Source: Prosopocoilus inquinatus (Eukaryota > Arthropoda > Insecta > Coleoptera > Lucanidae). Taken from it: a stretch of DNA of 64,000 bases. Made by a program: the position numbers and the translations under genes. The notes under the pieces are model-generated. The model worked only from the letters and a program-made list of their open reading frames with translations, made no database searches and was not told the DNA's origin. Shown here piece after piece: positions 1 to 10,281 of this stretch. Each line of letters opens with the position of its first letter. Within the stretch, counting starts at the first letter, position 1. The DNA lies in NCBI GenBank assembly GCA_036172665.1, contig CM069874.1, positions 49,396,707 through 49,460,706 on the forward strand. The letters run 5' to 3'.

Positions 1-661
1 TTATCGTTGAACAGCCTACGACATTAAAATTAAAAACAATGTTAGGTTTTCTCTTTATGTTGTTGTACCGGATCACGTTATGTTGCAGGTTAGTATTGGG
101 AATACTATTTACATAAAAATCGCATTCATTAGGTAATCCGGTATCAATGGCACTTTTATTGCGCTTTGTACTTATGCGATTAAGCTCTTTCCATAAGCTT
201 TTGCTATTAGAATATTTAGATATAAATTCAAAGTAGGCTTTGCGCTCATTCTTGAATGTAAATGTGGTCAAATTCCTAAGAGATTTATAATAATTCCAAT
301 GTCGCTGAAGCTTTGTTTTTCTATATTTAGCCTTAGCCCTATCCCTCAGAGTCATGAGAAGTTTCAGGTTGTCATGGCGTGTATGGCTTGTTGAATTTGC
401 ATAGTTTTAAGGGGGAATGTATGTTAAATAAATCTACGATGCAGTTATTCAAAAAATCAACTTTCTTTCCTATGTTTGCATGTTCGAAAAATCACGACAC
501 CACCTACCTACCGGATTCAATTTGTTTGATTCAGTTATGATATTTCCAAAAATACAGTCATGATCCGAAAATGAACAGGAAATGACTCCAGAATCTTCAA
601 TAAGGCCATAATCAGAGATAATAAATCAATCAATCAATGATAGTTTAGTAGATCAGTAGAA
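1..661 (-). pseudogene. CR1/Jockey-type LINE, endonuclease C-terminus and linker to RT
   Basis: Minus-strand relic of a non-LTR retrotransposon polyprotein that runs off the left edge. Translation gives the end of an APE-type endonuclease, with a SLID..IISDYG stretch and the conserved SDH motif (catalytic His), around 540-661. Next comes the linker typical of CR1/Jockey elements (RDRAKAKYR, HWNYYKSLRN, NERKAYFEF, LWKELN) at about 400-150. The RT domain itself would lie left of the window. Stops and a small deletion break the frame near 480 and 620. The N-terminal half of the same endonuclease lies at 2828-3259, on the far side of a Penelope-like insertion. CR1 versus Jockey cannot be settled without RT; that it is a LINE is secure. 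Confidence 0.85.
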
Positions 662-664
662 CTC

Positions 665-674
665 AATAAATATA
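665..674. repeat. target-site duplication, left copy (PLE insertion)
   Basis: The decamer AATAAATATA is repeated exactly at 2818-2827. Joining the LINE flanks over one copy lets the endonuclease frame run on past GDFNI into a plausible STDLLNY stretch, which supports this as the duplicated target. The sequence is AT-rich, so the duplication alone would be weak evidence. Confidence 0.75.
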
Positions 675-866
675 AGTACAAAGTTTTTTTAATCTCAAAC
701 AGGACAGAAAAATGAAGGGAACACACTCAACGTTTCGCTATAGATTTATAGCTTCGTCAGGAGTGAAAAAAAGTAAATAAACAAGTTCTCAAGAGAAACA
801 AGTCGTCAAGAGAAACGAAAAGGTAACATGATTTTAAACTAAAATACGAGTTGTCCGGAATAAAGC
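675..866 (-). repeat. PLE terminal repeat, copy L1
   Basis: Shares nearly all of its sequence with 2161-2411 in the same orientation, starting at AGTACAAAG. It includes a short internal repeat (core CAAGAGAAACAAGTCGT) and a minus-strand hammerhead core. It abuts the truncated RT at 866-868, marking an internal-deletion junction. Confidence 0.85.
724..765 (-). ncRNA. hammerhead ribozyme motif 1 (PLE type, minimal)
   Basis: Read on the minus strand: stem I CACTC; core CTGACGA (754-760); stem II GCTATA with loop AATC and TATAGC; core GAAAC (732-736); cleavage triplet GTT; stem I partner GAGTG. Helix III is almost absent, which fits the minimal hammerheads reported from PLE terminal repeats, proposed to act as dimers; the ACGT next to GAAA is self-complementary. 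It is on the same strand as the RT. Cleavage has not been tested. Confidence 0.75.
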
Positions 867-2055
867 TAAATCTTTAGGAATGTTAGTAAATAAAGAAATA
901 ACATCTAAAAAAATTATAATGCAATTATTTGGTACAGTTTTCTACGAGTTCAAAAGAATTTTTTATAAAATATTCTGATTTACTAGTAACCTAAGTAATG
1001 ATTTTTTAAATAAATTTAGATAAGAAATATGGAGAAGAACCAATAGTGGATACTATAGGACGAAGAGGTGTATTAGGTTTATGAATTTTTGGGAATGCAG
1101 TATAATTTAGGAAATATGTGATGTTGTACTTTAAGAGATTTAGCAACAATATTACTAATTTCAACGGATTTCTCTATCTTATTAATAATTAATAATTAAT
1201 AATACTGAAAGTTTTACGTTGATAAGATTCGGTGGGATCGTTAGCTAATTCTACATACATATGTATTATTATCAGACAGCATAGTTTGAACTTTTTAAAA
1301 ATAATCAGTTTTATCAATTAAAACAGTTACATTGCTTTTATCAGCTATAGTAACAATAATATTAGGGTTATCTTTAAGAATTTTTTTACAAGACAAGATA
1401 TCTCTAATAAGAATCTTATACTTTGATTTTTCAAAATTTTATGAATATTTCTAATATAATTTCAAAAATTAGAACAAAATTTATTTCTTATTTGTATTTT
1501 TGAAGGTGAATCTAAAGATTTAATACCAAACTCTAAGCTACTTAATACTTTTAAGAAATCTACTTATTGTTTATGAAAATAAGGTAATAAAATTTTTTTA
1601 CCTAAAGCGAAAATGTATTTTAAATTTGACGGAATCTCAGTTTTTGTATAATTTACAAGCCACTTATTTATTATATTTTGATCAAATTTAATCTAAAAAT
1701 TTTTATCTCTAATAGAAATAAGATTATCTAACTTTTTAATCTGTATCAATCGAATTTTATTAAAATACCTTTCATTTTTTTGATTTTCAAAATTTAGAAA
1801 ATTAGTCAATGTGATATTATCAAGAAAATTATTTAACTGACCTAAGGTATAATCTAATTTCCAAGTTAATTTGGTAAGAACTTTGAAAGTTATCTCTATT
1901 TGATATGAAAGAATTTTATTAGCAAAATCTGATACGTGTCTGTCAATTTTGTGACATGACATATCGTACGCTCTTTTTAAAGGTTCAATTATATGACGAG
2001 GGAAAACTCCCTCTTTCCTACATTTAAGTAAAAAGAGCTTACGATTTTTCATTCT
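866..2055 (-). pseudogene. PLE reverse transcriptase, N-terminal part through motif A
   Basis: Minus-strand RT relic of a Penelope-like retroelement. The longest open piece (1693-2052) starts MKNRKLFLLKCRKEGVFPRH, like PLE N-termini. It is followed by ALGKKILLPY (about 1600), IIVTIADKSNVTVLI (about 1340), the diagnostic FPKIHKPNTPLRPIVSTIGS (1030-1090) and LDVISLFTNIPKDL (868-908), which holds the motif A aspartate. Everything after motif A, including the YxDD box and the GIY-YIG endonuclease, is missing, and the frame ends where terminal repeat L1 begins. Several stops and frameshifts show it is dead. The PLE call is strong because the IHKP..LRPI block is specific to this RT group. Confidence 0.88.
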
Positions 2056-2160
2056 GGTAATTTTAATTAAAGTATTAGAATAAATTTTGCACAGTACCTT
2101 ATTTTGATGCCCGTAGTGAAACTCGACAAAATCGTAAAACCCTATGTTTCAGATATCCAT

Positions 2161-2411
2161 AATTAAAGTTTGTTCTTGTCCGATGAAAATTGTAAGTACA
2201 AAGTTTTTTTAATCTCAAACCGGACAGAAAAGTGAAGGGAACACACTCAACGTTTCGCTATAGATTTATAGCTTCGTCAGGAGTGAAAAAAGTAAATAAA
2301 CAAATTGTCAAGAGAAGCAAGTCGTCAAGAGAAACGAAAAGGAAACATGATTTTAAACTAAAATACGAGTTGTCCAGAATAAAGAGAACAGTAACTAGAA
2401 CTAAATTAAAA
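2161..2411 (-). repeat. PLE terminal repeat, copy L2
   Basis: Direct repeat of L1 on the 5' side of the RT (minus-strand sense), and inverted repeat of L3 across a ~120-bp unrelated spacer (2412-2534). It is longer than L1 at both ends, with AATTAAAGTTTGTTC at one end and CTAGAACTAAATTAAAA at the other. An apparent 64-codon ORF at 2232-2426 is only this repeat read on the wrong strand. Confidence 0.85.
2244..2285 (-). ncRNA. hammerhead ribozyme motif 2 (PLE type)
   Basis: Identical to the motif at 724-765: CACTC/GAGTG stem I, CTGACGA, six-pair stem II with an AATC loop, GAAAC, then the GTT triplet, on the minus strand inside terminal repeat L2. Perfect conservation of core and stems in the three copies, while the flanks have drifted, argues against chance. 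Confidence 0.75.
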
Positions 2412-2534
2412 CTAATTTTTTTTTAATTAATTAATTGACGGATCTATATCCTGTTTAAAGAGTCTACAAAAATCAACAAAATATGTCATTTAAATTTTCA
2501 AAGTCCGTACGTTTATTAATAGAATTTGGAGACC

Positions 2535-2806
2535 TTTTAATTTAGTTCTAGTTACTTTTCCCTTTATTCCGGACAACTCGTATTTTAGTTTAAAATCACG
2601 TTACCTTTTCGTTTCTCTTGACGACTTGTTTCTCTTGACGACTTGTTTCTCTTGACAATTTGCTTATTTACTTTTTTTCACTCCTGACGAAGCTATAAAT
2701 CTATAGCGAAACGTTGAGTGTGTTCCCTTCATTTTTCTGTCCGGTTTTTAGATTAAAAAAACTTTGTACTTACAATTTTCATCGGACAAGAACAAACTTT
2801 AATTAT
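2535..2806 (+). repeat. PLE terminal repeat, copy L3 (inverted)
   Basis: Reverse complement of L2, matching from about 2535 to 2806. It has three units of the internal ~17-bp repeat (GTTTCTCTTGACGACTT), against two in L1 and L2. An inverted extra terminal repeat is a known PLE arrangement. Confidence 0.85.
2679..2720 (+). ncRNA. hammerhead ribozyme motif 3 (PLE type)
   Basis: Plus-strand copy in L3: CACTC (2679-2683), CTGACGA (2684-2690), stem II GCTATA/TATAGC with loop AATC, GAAAC (2708-2712), triplet GTT (2713-2715), GAGTG (2716-2720). It faces motif 2, so one transcript through L3 and L2 would carry a sense and an antisense copy. Confidence 0.75.
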
Positions 2807-2817
2807 ATATATATATT

Positions 2818-2827
2818 AATAAATATA
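2818..2827. repeat. target-site duplication, right copy (PLE insertion)
   Basis: AATAAATATA, the same as 665-674. Confidence 0.75.
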
Positions 2828-3259
2828 TGTTAAAATCTCCTTTACAGAAAATTTTATCCGAATGTAACATGCATTGAGAAATAGAATTTTCAAATACGTT
2901 AAGGAAATCAATATAATCAATATGTGGTGGTTTATAAGTGACTCCAAAAACAAATTTATCATAGGATACACTACATAATAACCACAGCTGTGTTCTAGTA
3001 TATCATTACATGTGTCAATGGTATACCGAATTGACTTATGTATATAAACTCCGACTCCCCCTCCACAACTACTTCGATCATTACGAATAAAGGAAAAATT
3101 ATTTATTTGTAAAGCATCCGATGAAATATCTGATTTGAACCAAGTCTCTGAGACGGCCATAATATCAAAATTATTATTCAAAATAAATCCTTCGAGATCT
3201 GAAATTTTAGGTGATAAAGATCTAATATTAAGATGTCCTGCCTTGATGGTTTTATCCAT
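2828..3259 (-). pseudogene. LINE endonuclease, N-terminal half
   Basis: APE-type endonuclease of the LINE that continues at 1-661. It begins MDKTIKAGHLNIRSLSP; HLNIRSL is the usual start of the fold. SETWF (metal-binding Glu region), RNDRSSCGGGVGVYI and, after a frameshift near 2970, GVTYKPPHIDYIDFL and GDFNI follow. GDFN carries the conserved catalytic Asp and Asn. The reading frame is cut by the PLE just after GDFNIYL. It has one frameshift and is otherwise well kept, so it decayed less than most relics here. Confidence 0.88.
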
Positions 3260-4733
3260 TATTATTATACTCGATTAACATTTTCTCATTAATAATTTCA
3301 ACTTTTAATATTATTAAAATAATTAAATTTATAATGCACGCAAAATTTTTACGAAGCACTGTATAAATTTATTGCATAACTTATTTCATGAATTTCAGTT
3401 TTACGCAAAACCCCAAAGCTGCAAGCCTAACATTTTCTCTTTCATGAAATTGGCTGTTTTTTCCACGAATATAGTACGAGCTTCAGAATAATTATTCTAA
3501 CCTCCTCAGAATCTGCACAAAAGGTAGCGGGATCAAAGGAGAAAATAAAGAATTTCCGAGGATCGTTTTCGCGATCTCCAGCAAAGAGAAGCCTACGCAG
3601 GAATCAATTATATTTTCTACCTGCTCCGCCCACGTTTTCGTACAAAACATGTTCGTTCGTGTGCTCACAATATCGAAGCACAGGTTTTAAAAATAGGATG
3701 CCGCGCAGAAACTTAACGATTTGTTTCTACAACTCTACCGAAAGGTTTTAATCCCAATTTTAGAAAGAAAGGCCGAAATAACTTCTAATATTTCCTTAAA
3801 CAGCGACGTGTTATATCATATGCATATTTGCCGACTAGTGTTGGTTACAGAACCGATGACAGATTTGAAAGGTTGCTTGACCTCATCTTCTGTATATGTT
3901 CAAGATCTTCCTTGCACAGTTTCATAGTTTTTCTACTCTAAATTATCTTCGGCGTCAACTTTCTTGTAGAGAAAATACTATTAGTAACCGGATGAGTTAG
4001 CTTTGTCGACGTCTTTTTTTGGGTCAAGTTCTTGAAAGACATTTTTCTGCAACAAATTGTAATCAATAATAATCTAAAAATGACGTATGCAATGGCAAAA
4101 TAAACGATTTCAATCGCTGCTGTATGTATAGCACCGTGTCGTACTCAGGAAACCCTGAATAATAGTGCTAAATGACAGTTCTAAAATACCCCATTTACCA
4201 CGGTTCCTTCCTTTTCGTATCTCGATAATTTATCAAATTTTAACAAAAAGAGCTTAAGATTCAATAACTTGTTTACTTACACACGAAGAGATTATGATTT
4301 ATGATGAGGGAATATTAAGTAAGTTTTAATCAAGCAACTTACAAATCTCGTTTATTACAATATGTAAATGGAATGTGTGTATATCATTAAAACAAACTAA
4401 TTAATTTCAGGCTAATTAAAATTTATGGTAAGCACGAAAATGTATTCTGATTGCTTATAAATAACGCATAACATTTATGCGAAGACAGCGTCTCTGTATT
4501 AAGCAATTTGTTCACGTTTGTTTGAAATTTATTATACAAATTTGTTAAACTTAGGATTAGTATGTTTTCTTTAACAGTCAGTGTAAACATAACTTTTACG
4601 AAACTAAAATAACACAAAAAATTAAGTACTCAAATCAATTTTATTTTCTTTCTTACGTCCATTTTTAAATAACTTAACGTATGGTTCTAAAGTTTTTGGA
4701 AAGTGTTGTGTATTCAGAATAACGCGTCCACAT
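3260..4733. other. no recognisable feature
   Basis: AT-rich, apparently unique sequence. Short ORFs (3721-3927, 4423-4617) show no motif. 3420-3660 is somewhat GC-richer but has no visible repeat or protein similarity. Confidence 0.6.
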
Positions 4734-6720
4734 TTAAATAGCGCGCCATTTCCGTACCCACAAAAACCTGGGAAACACCCACCTCGCCGGAAACCGACAG
4801 TACGGCCACATTCTCGCTACTGAACGTACGCATCCCTTACATTGTAATTGTACACCGATGCTTAAAAGTTTTCGGAGTACTAGCCAGATCACTGGCAGTA
4901 GTAAATTTTGTACTTTGCAATTATGAACCTTACAGCTTTTACAAGCGTATCTGCTGTCCGGATAATAAAACCGGCCGTCGCAAACACAAGGATTTAAAAT
5001 AGACACGAACGTATTCAACCAACTTGATTAATTACTTATAGTGGTAGAAATGCATTCATTATTTAGTTAGTAAATTTAACAAAATTTGTTTCCTAAATAT
5101 TATAACGTGTAGGTAAAATAAATAAGGAAAACAATGTGAAATAAAAATTTCTGAATCTTTGATAAATATAGTGAAATGAAATGTAACTATGCGTGCATAT
5201 CATTATTATCAATAAAGACTTTTTATTGGTATTATTATTAAATAAGTAAATGAAATAGAATTTATTATTTTCGTAAATAAATAGATTTTATAAAATTAAA
5301 TAGTATTAATTGATTTTGTATAATATTTTTTTTCTGAATTAAATTATATGATCAAGAATAAATGTCCCATCATTCGCATATTTTGACAAATTAAAGGTTA
5401 TAAGTTTGAATAATTTACTTCTGAATTAATGCAAACTTGCGAAAATTGTGTTTATTTCAATTCTAAGAAGGCTAAAATAATAAAGAGCATGCATGTTATG
5501 AATTTTCAGAATTCGTAAATTACTTCGAATGCCCTAATCATAATCGGATGCTTTAGGTAAACAATAGTTTCTCTGATATCCTCATCCTCAATAATGATTC
5601 TCCATACAGTTATTTTAATTGTTTCCAATGATCAACATTAATTTATTTCTTGCCATAGTAATTTTGGTATTACGCATTATTTTTTATATAAAATAGTATA
5701 GGTTTTTTTAATATATTTTGCAGTGCGGTTTTTTGTGGTAACTATAGAAGGTAATATGTAAAAAAACTTTTTTTATATAAGCTTTTTCTCAGCTCCTAAA
5801 ATAAAACATTGGGACATATAAAAATAACCCTATACATCTCGCTCAGCTCATTTTTGTATATTTCATATTTACTAAAAATCTCTTTACTCTTTTCTCGTAA
5901 TTAAAATTTTAGAATAAAAATTTCTATAATATAAAACTTTTGTGAAATAAAAAATTAAATAACAAATCAGACATTGCGTATAATTATAATTTTTCCAATT
6001 AATTTACATCATCGATACTTTAAACTAATTTAAAATTCATGTATTTCTTTAGATATATAAAGATCTGTTATGTAAGAAAATAAAATATTCTAATTTAGGT
6101 AAAATAAAATTGTGGTTACATTTTTGATAAATGATAAATGAAACTAAATACGTGCGTTCTAACGAAATTCAACGCATCATAAACATCTACCGGCCGCGGC
6201 AGTTTAAGAGGATTAACGACCTTCTTATCAGGATGCGGAGAAAGTACCCTCTTTTCTTAAGATTCAAAATAAATTGGACCTGTTTCAATAAGGGTCATAT
6301 TCGAACAGTTTTATTGCTTTTCGTTTCGAAACTTTTAAGCATCGGTGTACCTATTATTAGGGACCTTAATAAAGTACTTTTACGAAACCAGTGTCTCTTT
6401 ACGGACACAAGAAAAAGCTTTTATATTGTTTTTAGTTGTACCAAATGACGTTTAATCAGATTGTCGCTGAGAGTGAAATGTTGCAAATCACATGCTTTTC
6501 TTCACGACAGTTTAGTTTTTGCGATCTGGTTCAGGAAAATGTTTCATAAGCTAGCTATTCATAGAGGAATTTGCAATTTAGTTGGACAGATGCCCTAAAT
6601 TGTTGCCGTTTATCGAGAACAAAATATCGACAATTCATCAGACTATAAAGGAATGCGAGGAGGGTATCGTATATATATTAATTTGCCGAAAAGTAATCAG
6701 CCTAGAATTTTGAGTCACAT
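4734..6720. other. unassigned sequence with a shared inverted 22-bp word
   Basis: Nothing coding is recognised. The plus strand of 6329-6350 repeats the minus strand of 4850-4871 exactly (it contains CTTTTAAGCATCGGTGTAC), while the surroundings differ. The small ORFs at 4734-5018 (minus) and 6131-6448 (plus) both contain this word, which suggests shared debris of one old repeat rather than genes. Confidence 0.5.
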
Positions 6721-6739
6721 ATGAGGGAACTAAGTTTGG

Positions 6740-7531
6740 TTGAAGTTGTTAAAGACAGAACTGGAGTTTCACGACGAAAACAGCTCGAAGATTCGGTGTT
6801 TCAAAGACCACTGTCTTTCGAACAATTTCGCGAAATAACGTAACGTTTCGAGAAAGACGAGAGGCATTAAAATATACCGCGGCTCAATTAGAAACAATTC
6901 CTAGATGTTGTCGTGCATTGAGGCGCATCGACTTTATCAATAAACTGATTGTAATGGATGATAAGAAATTATTAACAATGTCCCACCCACAGATGAGGGG
7001 AAACGGTTTTTATACCGACGATACAGAAAACACCAGACAACGTAAAATGCTAAGAAAAATACAGATTTGAAGACAAAATTTCGGTGTGGCGGGTCATTTC
7101 TAAAGACGGACTTATCTCGCAGCCGTACATTGGTCGTATTCGAGCAGAAGCCTTAATTTCACAACTTTATATTCTCTAAATTGCTTCAGTTTTAAATACG
7201 CACCACGGCAATGATGACATCATATTTTGACCTGCTGATCTCGCCTTTATACAACTACGCTAGAGTAACTATAGACTGGTACAATGTACAAAACAATTTT
7301 TTTTCCTAAGTTAGATATTCATCCCAATGTACGTCAAGCTCGGCCAATAGAGGAATTTTGGTCAGTATTGACTAGAAAAGTGTACAATAATGGTTTGGAA
7401 GCTGCAGCTGAAGACCAATTATTACGACGCATTTTTCCAAAAAAAATCTAAGAATCGATCGCGGTGTTGTCCAGAGGGTGGTGGAACAAGTCAGAAGAAA
7501 ACTGAGGACCGTTGAAGATAACGGTCATTAA
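6740..7531 (+). pseudogene. Tc1/mariner-superfamily transposase relic
   Basis: A heavily broken plus-strand transposase. An N-terminal helix-turn-helix reads ARRFGVSKTTVFRTIS (about 6780-6830). Next come KYTAAQLETIP..CRALRR (6870-6930) and IVMDDKK (6950-6970; the usual DDEKYF block holding the first catalytic Asp). FGVWRVISKDGLISQPYIG (7080-7140) follows, then a C-terminal NVRQARPIEEFWSVL with VYNNG (about 7320-7410), where the Glu of IEEFW fits the third catalytic residue. Many stops, frameshifts and probably an internal deletion. The order of blocks fits the IS630/Tc1/mariner fold; the exact clade is not assigned. No convincing terminal inverted repeats were seen. Confidence 0.7.
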
Positions 7532-7544
7532 TTTGAATATACAA

Positions 7545-8280
7545 TTTGAATATTAAGTATTATTGTTAACTATTGTAACATTTAGTTTATAAAGTAAAAC
7601 AGTTTATAAAATGTTATCAACATCTAAAAGCTTTTCGAAAACTCTAGGACCATACGTTAGGTTACATAATTATCGATACTGTTAGCGATACCGTTCTAGT
7701 GCAATTGTGCAGCCTTAATTAAATTATATTAACGCAGTCTGTATCATTTAATATTGCCCAATATTGAGCGACTGTGGATCACATTGAAATGCTACAAAAT
7801 ATTTTGCATTGACCAGAAATGGTTTGGTTTTCGATCCCGGAAAGCAATCTTTGGAGAATCGTGATTTCAAGATTTTATTCACAGAGAGGCGTCCGGCAAA
7901 TAATTCGCGCGAATTAGTCCGCGCGGACATGTCCGAACGTGCTACAAATCCAGTATGTGGAGAACAAAACGATACAGTGCAAAATCTGTTTTGTACAATT
8001 TTGGTTCGCGCGATTCGGTTTGTGCGGTCCAATTCGCGCAAATTGAACGAAATGTGCTTTACAGCATAGTCAGCGATCAGAGGACAGAGCAGTATTTCAT
8101 ACATACGTCACAATCTTCTTTTAACACACGAATGACATTCGAGCGATCTTTGCTCTTCACAAGTACTTTTCCCTTATACACGAATCATTGTATTAACAAT
8201 AGACCGAGAAATTTTAGTTTTTTTGTTGTTTACTTTTGCTTGTTCTTAGCACGGCAGTATTCCGGTGTCATAGTCTAAAA
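7545..8280. other. unassigned; CpG-rich palindrome cluster at 7895-8055
   Basis: AT-rich except for 7895-8055, where AATTCGCGCGAATT, CGCGCGGACATGTCC and AATTCGCGCAAATT lie close together. ORFs on both strands here (7748-8104, 7809-8069, 7955-8278) overlap and are by-products of the palindromes. It is possibly the core of an old foldback element. Confidence 0.4.
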
Positions 8281-8543
8281 ATATTCTGCGGCTTATAAGT
8301 TCTCCGGCGTTCGTATATAAAGTCAGTCGAGTCAGAGTTGAAGATGTAAAGCAGTTGGGTTTTTAGTTTAGCCTAAGTTACTCCAAAGTATCAATTAACA
8401 ATCAATAAATAAATCAGTAAAGTTCTGTGTAAGTTTCTACCTCTATGAGACTACGTAATTGACAACTGTTTATTAACATAATAAATGTATTCCTTATTTT
8501 GACAACGTCCCTAATTACGGCTAACCCTAAAAGATTCGTAACA
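8281..8543 (+). mobile_element. LTR-like fragment (TATA, R and U5) with PBS-like sequence after it
   Basis: TATATAA (8314-8320), then a TCAGT initiator-like word, AATAAATAAA (8402-8412) and a U5 ending GATTCGTAACA (8533-8543). This resembles the end AATTCGTAACA of the clear solo LTR at 42889-43219. Downstream (8544-8600) two blocks follow GTAACA and contain GCGCC, as after insect LTR termini. The 5' edge (TG...) could not be fixed and no partner LTR was seen. A Ty3/Gypsy origin is inferred. Confidence 0.4.
8314..8320 (+). promoter_or_regulatory. TATA box of the putative LTR
   Basis: TATATAA, followed within about 30 bp by TCAGT/GTCAG initiator-like words; a typical insect LTR promoter layout. 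Confidence 0.4.
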
Positions 8544-8719
8544 TTCGGTCAAGCGCCATGGCTTTACCGTAACCCGTAACATTTGCTGGAGGCGCCATTT
8601 TTAATTAAATATAACAATATCAAACTTGTGCCATTTTCAAGTTGCACAAATTAATGTAGTGAATGCATCTTAACAGGTTTATATTTTATAATCTGATTTA
8701 ATTGATTTACCTTGTTTCG

Positions 8720-9171
8720 TAGGTTACGGCAAACATTCCATACAGACTGTATGAAATGACATTACTGACGACGTATACAACAGAACTAACTACGGACGTT
8801 ATAACTTACGGCTGTAGAAGTTCGTGTATACGGGTTCCTACTACCGTGGTTATTAAAACGCCGCAGTTACGCTACTACAATTCAGTCAGCGGTAGTAAGT
8901 TATAACTCCGTAAGTTATAACTCCGGAGTTATAATTTCGGCTGTGTCATGTATACGGATCACTTTCTATGTTCCCAACAAACGAAAAAAAAGTATACTAA
9001 CGTCCTATGCACTTGACGTATGGTTAGGGAATGTTATAATTTACACGGAATGTTGCACAATTAACACTCCGTAGTTATTAGTAAGGTTGGAGAGATTTAT
9101 GTTTGAAACGTGCATACGCGTTGGTTACTATCGTAGTTATAACTACGGTAGTTGTTTGACGTGTGTACGTA
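8720..9171. repeat. cluster of GTTATAAC palindromes
   Basis: Repeated AGTTATAACTCCG / ACTACGG words in both orientations: 8793-8815, 8899-8935 (three in a row) and a 20-bp palindrome around CGTAGTTATAACTACG (9133-9158). This density is not seen elsewhere in the window. It is probably the body of an uncharacterised palindromic transposon, but its ends are unclear. Confidence 0.45.
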
Positions 9172-9370
9172 CGACACATCGTTACGTTATAAAGGCAAGC
9201 GTTATAAATTAGAAAATGTAATTACTACTACTTGAAAACGGTCAGGAGAAGCACAGTATTGACAAATTGTGGAAATTTAGACAAATAATTTTTTTTTGTT
9301 AATTTTGTGCTTTTTCCTCTCGTTCTCAAATATAAAGTATCTTTTCTAATTTATAACGTAACGGTGTGTC
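9172..9370. repeat. small inverted-repeat element
   Basis: Left arm 9172-9217 (GACACATCGTTACGTTATAA..ATTAGAAAA) and right arm 9341-9370 are inverted copies; the left arm has a 15-bp insertion that partly repeats GTTATAA. The loop is ~120 bp. MITE-like; no target duplication identified. Confidence 0.55.
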
Positions 9371-9907
9371 CTCGCACGCTCTGTATTAGCATAACTTAAT
9401 CCTTCAGATCTCCGTTAGAATCGTACTTAAGGTCTCGATCGCCAACATTTTATGTAACGCGTACGTGTATTTATGGACTTACTTACTTACTCGGCGCAGA
9501 TAAAATTAATAAGATAATTAATGCCGTTACCGGCAAATGCCTTACAAAACTACTCTCCTGGATAAGTCAGAATTATAAATGATATTCTCTCTACGCATTA
9601 AAGGCAATAAAATTCAGCGATAACAACTACTGGAATTAATTATGGTAACGAGTGTAATAATTTTCAAAAGTAATCTGCTATCGTAAATTTCCGTCCGGCC
9701 TGCTCACAGCCGGAGCTAAATTGAAATCTCTCATTTAAATTTATGTTTCGCGCAAAATATCATTGTTTTTAGATTATAATTGAGACTGTTGCAAACAAAG
9801 TGAGCGAGACGCAACGAGAAAGCTGTATTCTTATGAGTGCACACACTTTTGCGACCCGCAGCGAAAGACGACGCGGCGATTCAGCTAACGCACATCTAGT
9901 ACAACAA
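9371..9907. other. repeat-free block, possible regulatory DNA
   Basis: No repeat or coding signal. Several TAATTA-type homeodomain-like words (e.g. 9507-9520) and balanced composition; recorded as possible regulatory DNA only. Confidence 0.2.
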
Positions 9908-10191
9908 CAAATAACGCGGGTATGAATATGCCGAAGATGCCTCGCTGTTCACCCTCGCTACTTAGGTCGCACTGAATGCCGCGATATCATCTCGATGTAA
10001 AACAAACATACAGCTCTAACCAGAACCGTACATATCGAAGATGAACAGTAGCGCACATCTTCGACATGCATGATTTCATTTAAATCTATGCGATTGTTTT
10101 ACATCGAGCTATCGAACGCGACCTAAACATCGAGGGTGAGCAGTGAGGCATCTTCGGCATGTTTGTACAACTTTCTGCAAAACGTTATTTG
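9908..10191. mobile_element. foldback/MITE with ~100-bp inverted arms
   Basis: Ends CAAATAACG (9908-9916) and CGTTATTTG (10183-10191). Arms pair through ATGCCGAAGATGCCTC, CACCCTCG and TCGATGTAAAACAA, with small indels. A second inverted pair (CGAAGATG...CATCTTCG, about 10037-10062) sits in the loop. No transposase. No clean target duplication, so the superfamily is open. Confidence 0.7.
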
Positions 10192-10281
10192 ACTACTCTC
10201 CATACTCGCGCTCATTGCATTAGAAGGAAGCGTCTGTTGTAAACTACGTGCGTTAACAGAATTGCCCTTATGTATTATATA

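Larger units (their letters stand above)
675..2817 (-). mobile_element. Penelope-like element (PLE), internally deleted, with three terminal repeats
   Basis: A 2.1-kb insertion inside a LINE endonuclease. It contains a PLE reverse transcriptase relic on the minus strand (866-2055), bounded by direct repeats at 675-866 and 2161-2411 and followed by an inverted third copy at 2535-2806. Direct or inverted terminal repeats around the RT are a PLE hallmark, and each repeat carries a hammerhead-like core. No RT motifs downstream of motif A and no GIY-YIG endonuclease are present, so the copy is non-autonomous. Ten-base target duplications flank it. Confidence 0.85.

Noticed and set aside
2232..2426. 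64-codon plus-strand ORF
   Set aside because: Antisense of the PLE terminal repeat; the same sequence is broken by stops in the other copies.
7748..8278. Three overlapping ORFs on both strands
   Set aside because: Explained by a CpG-rich palindrome cluster; no protein motif.
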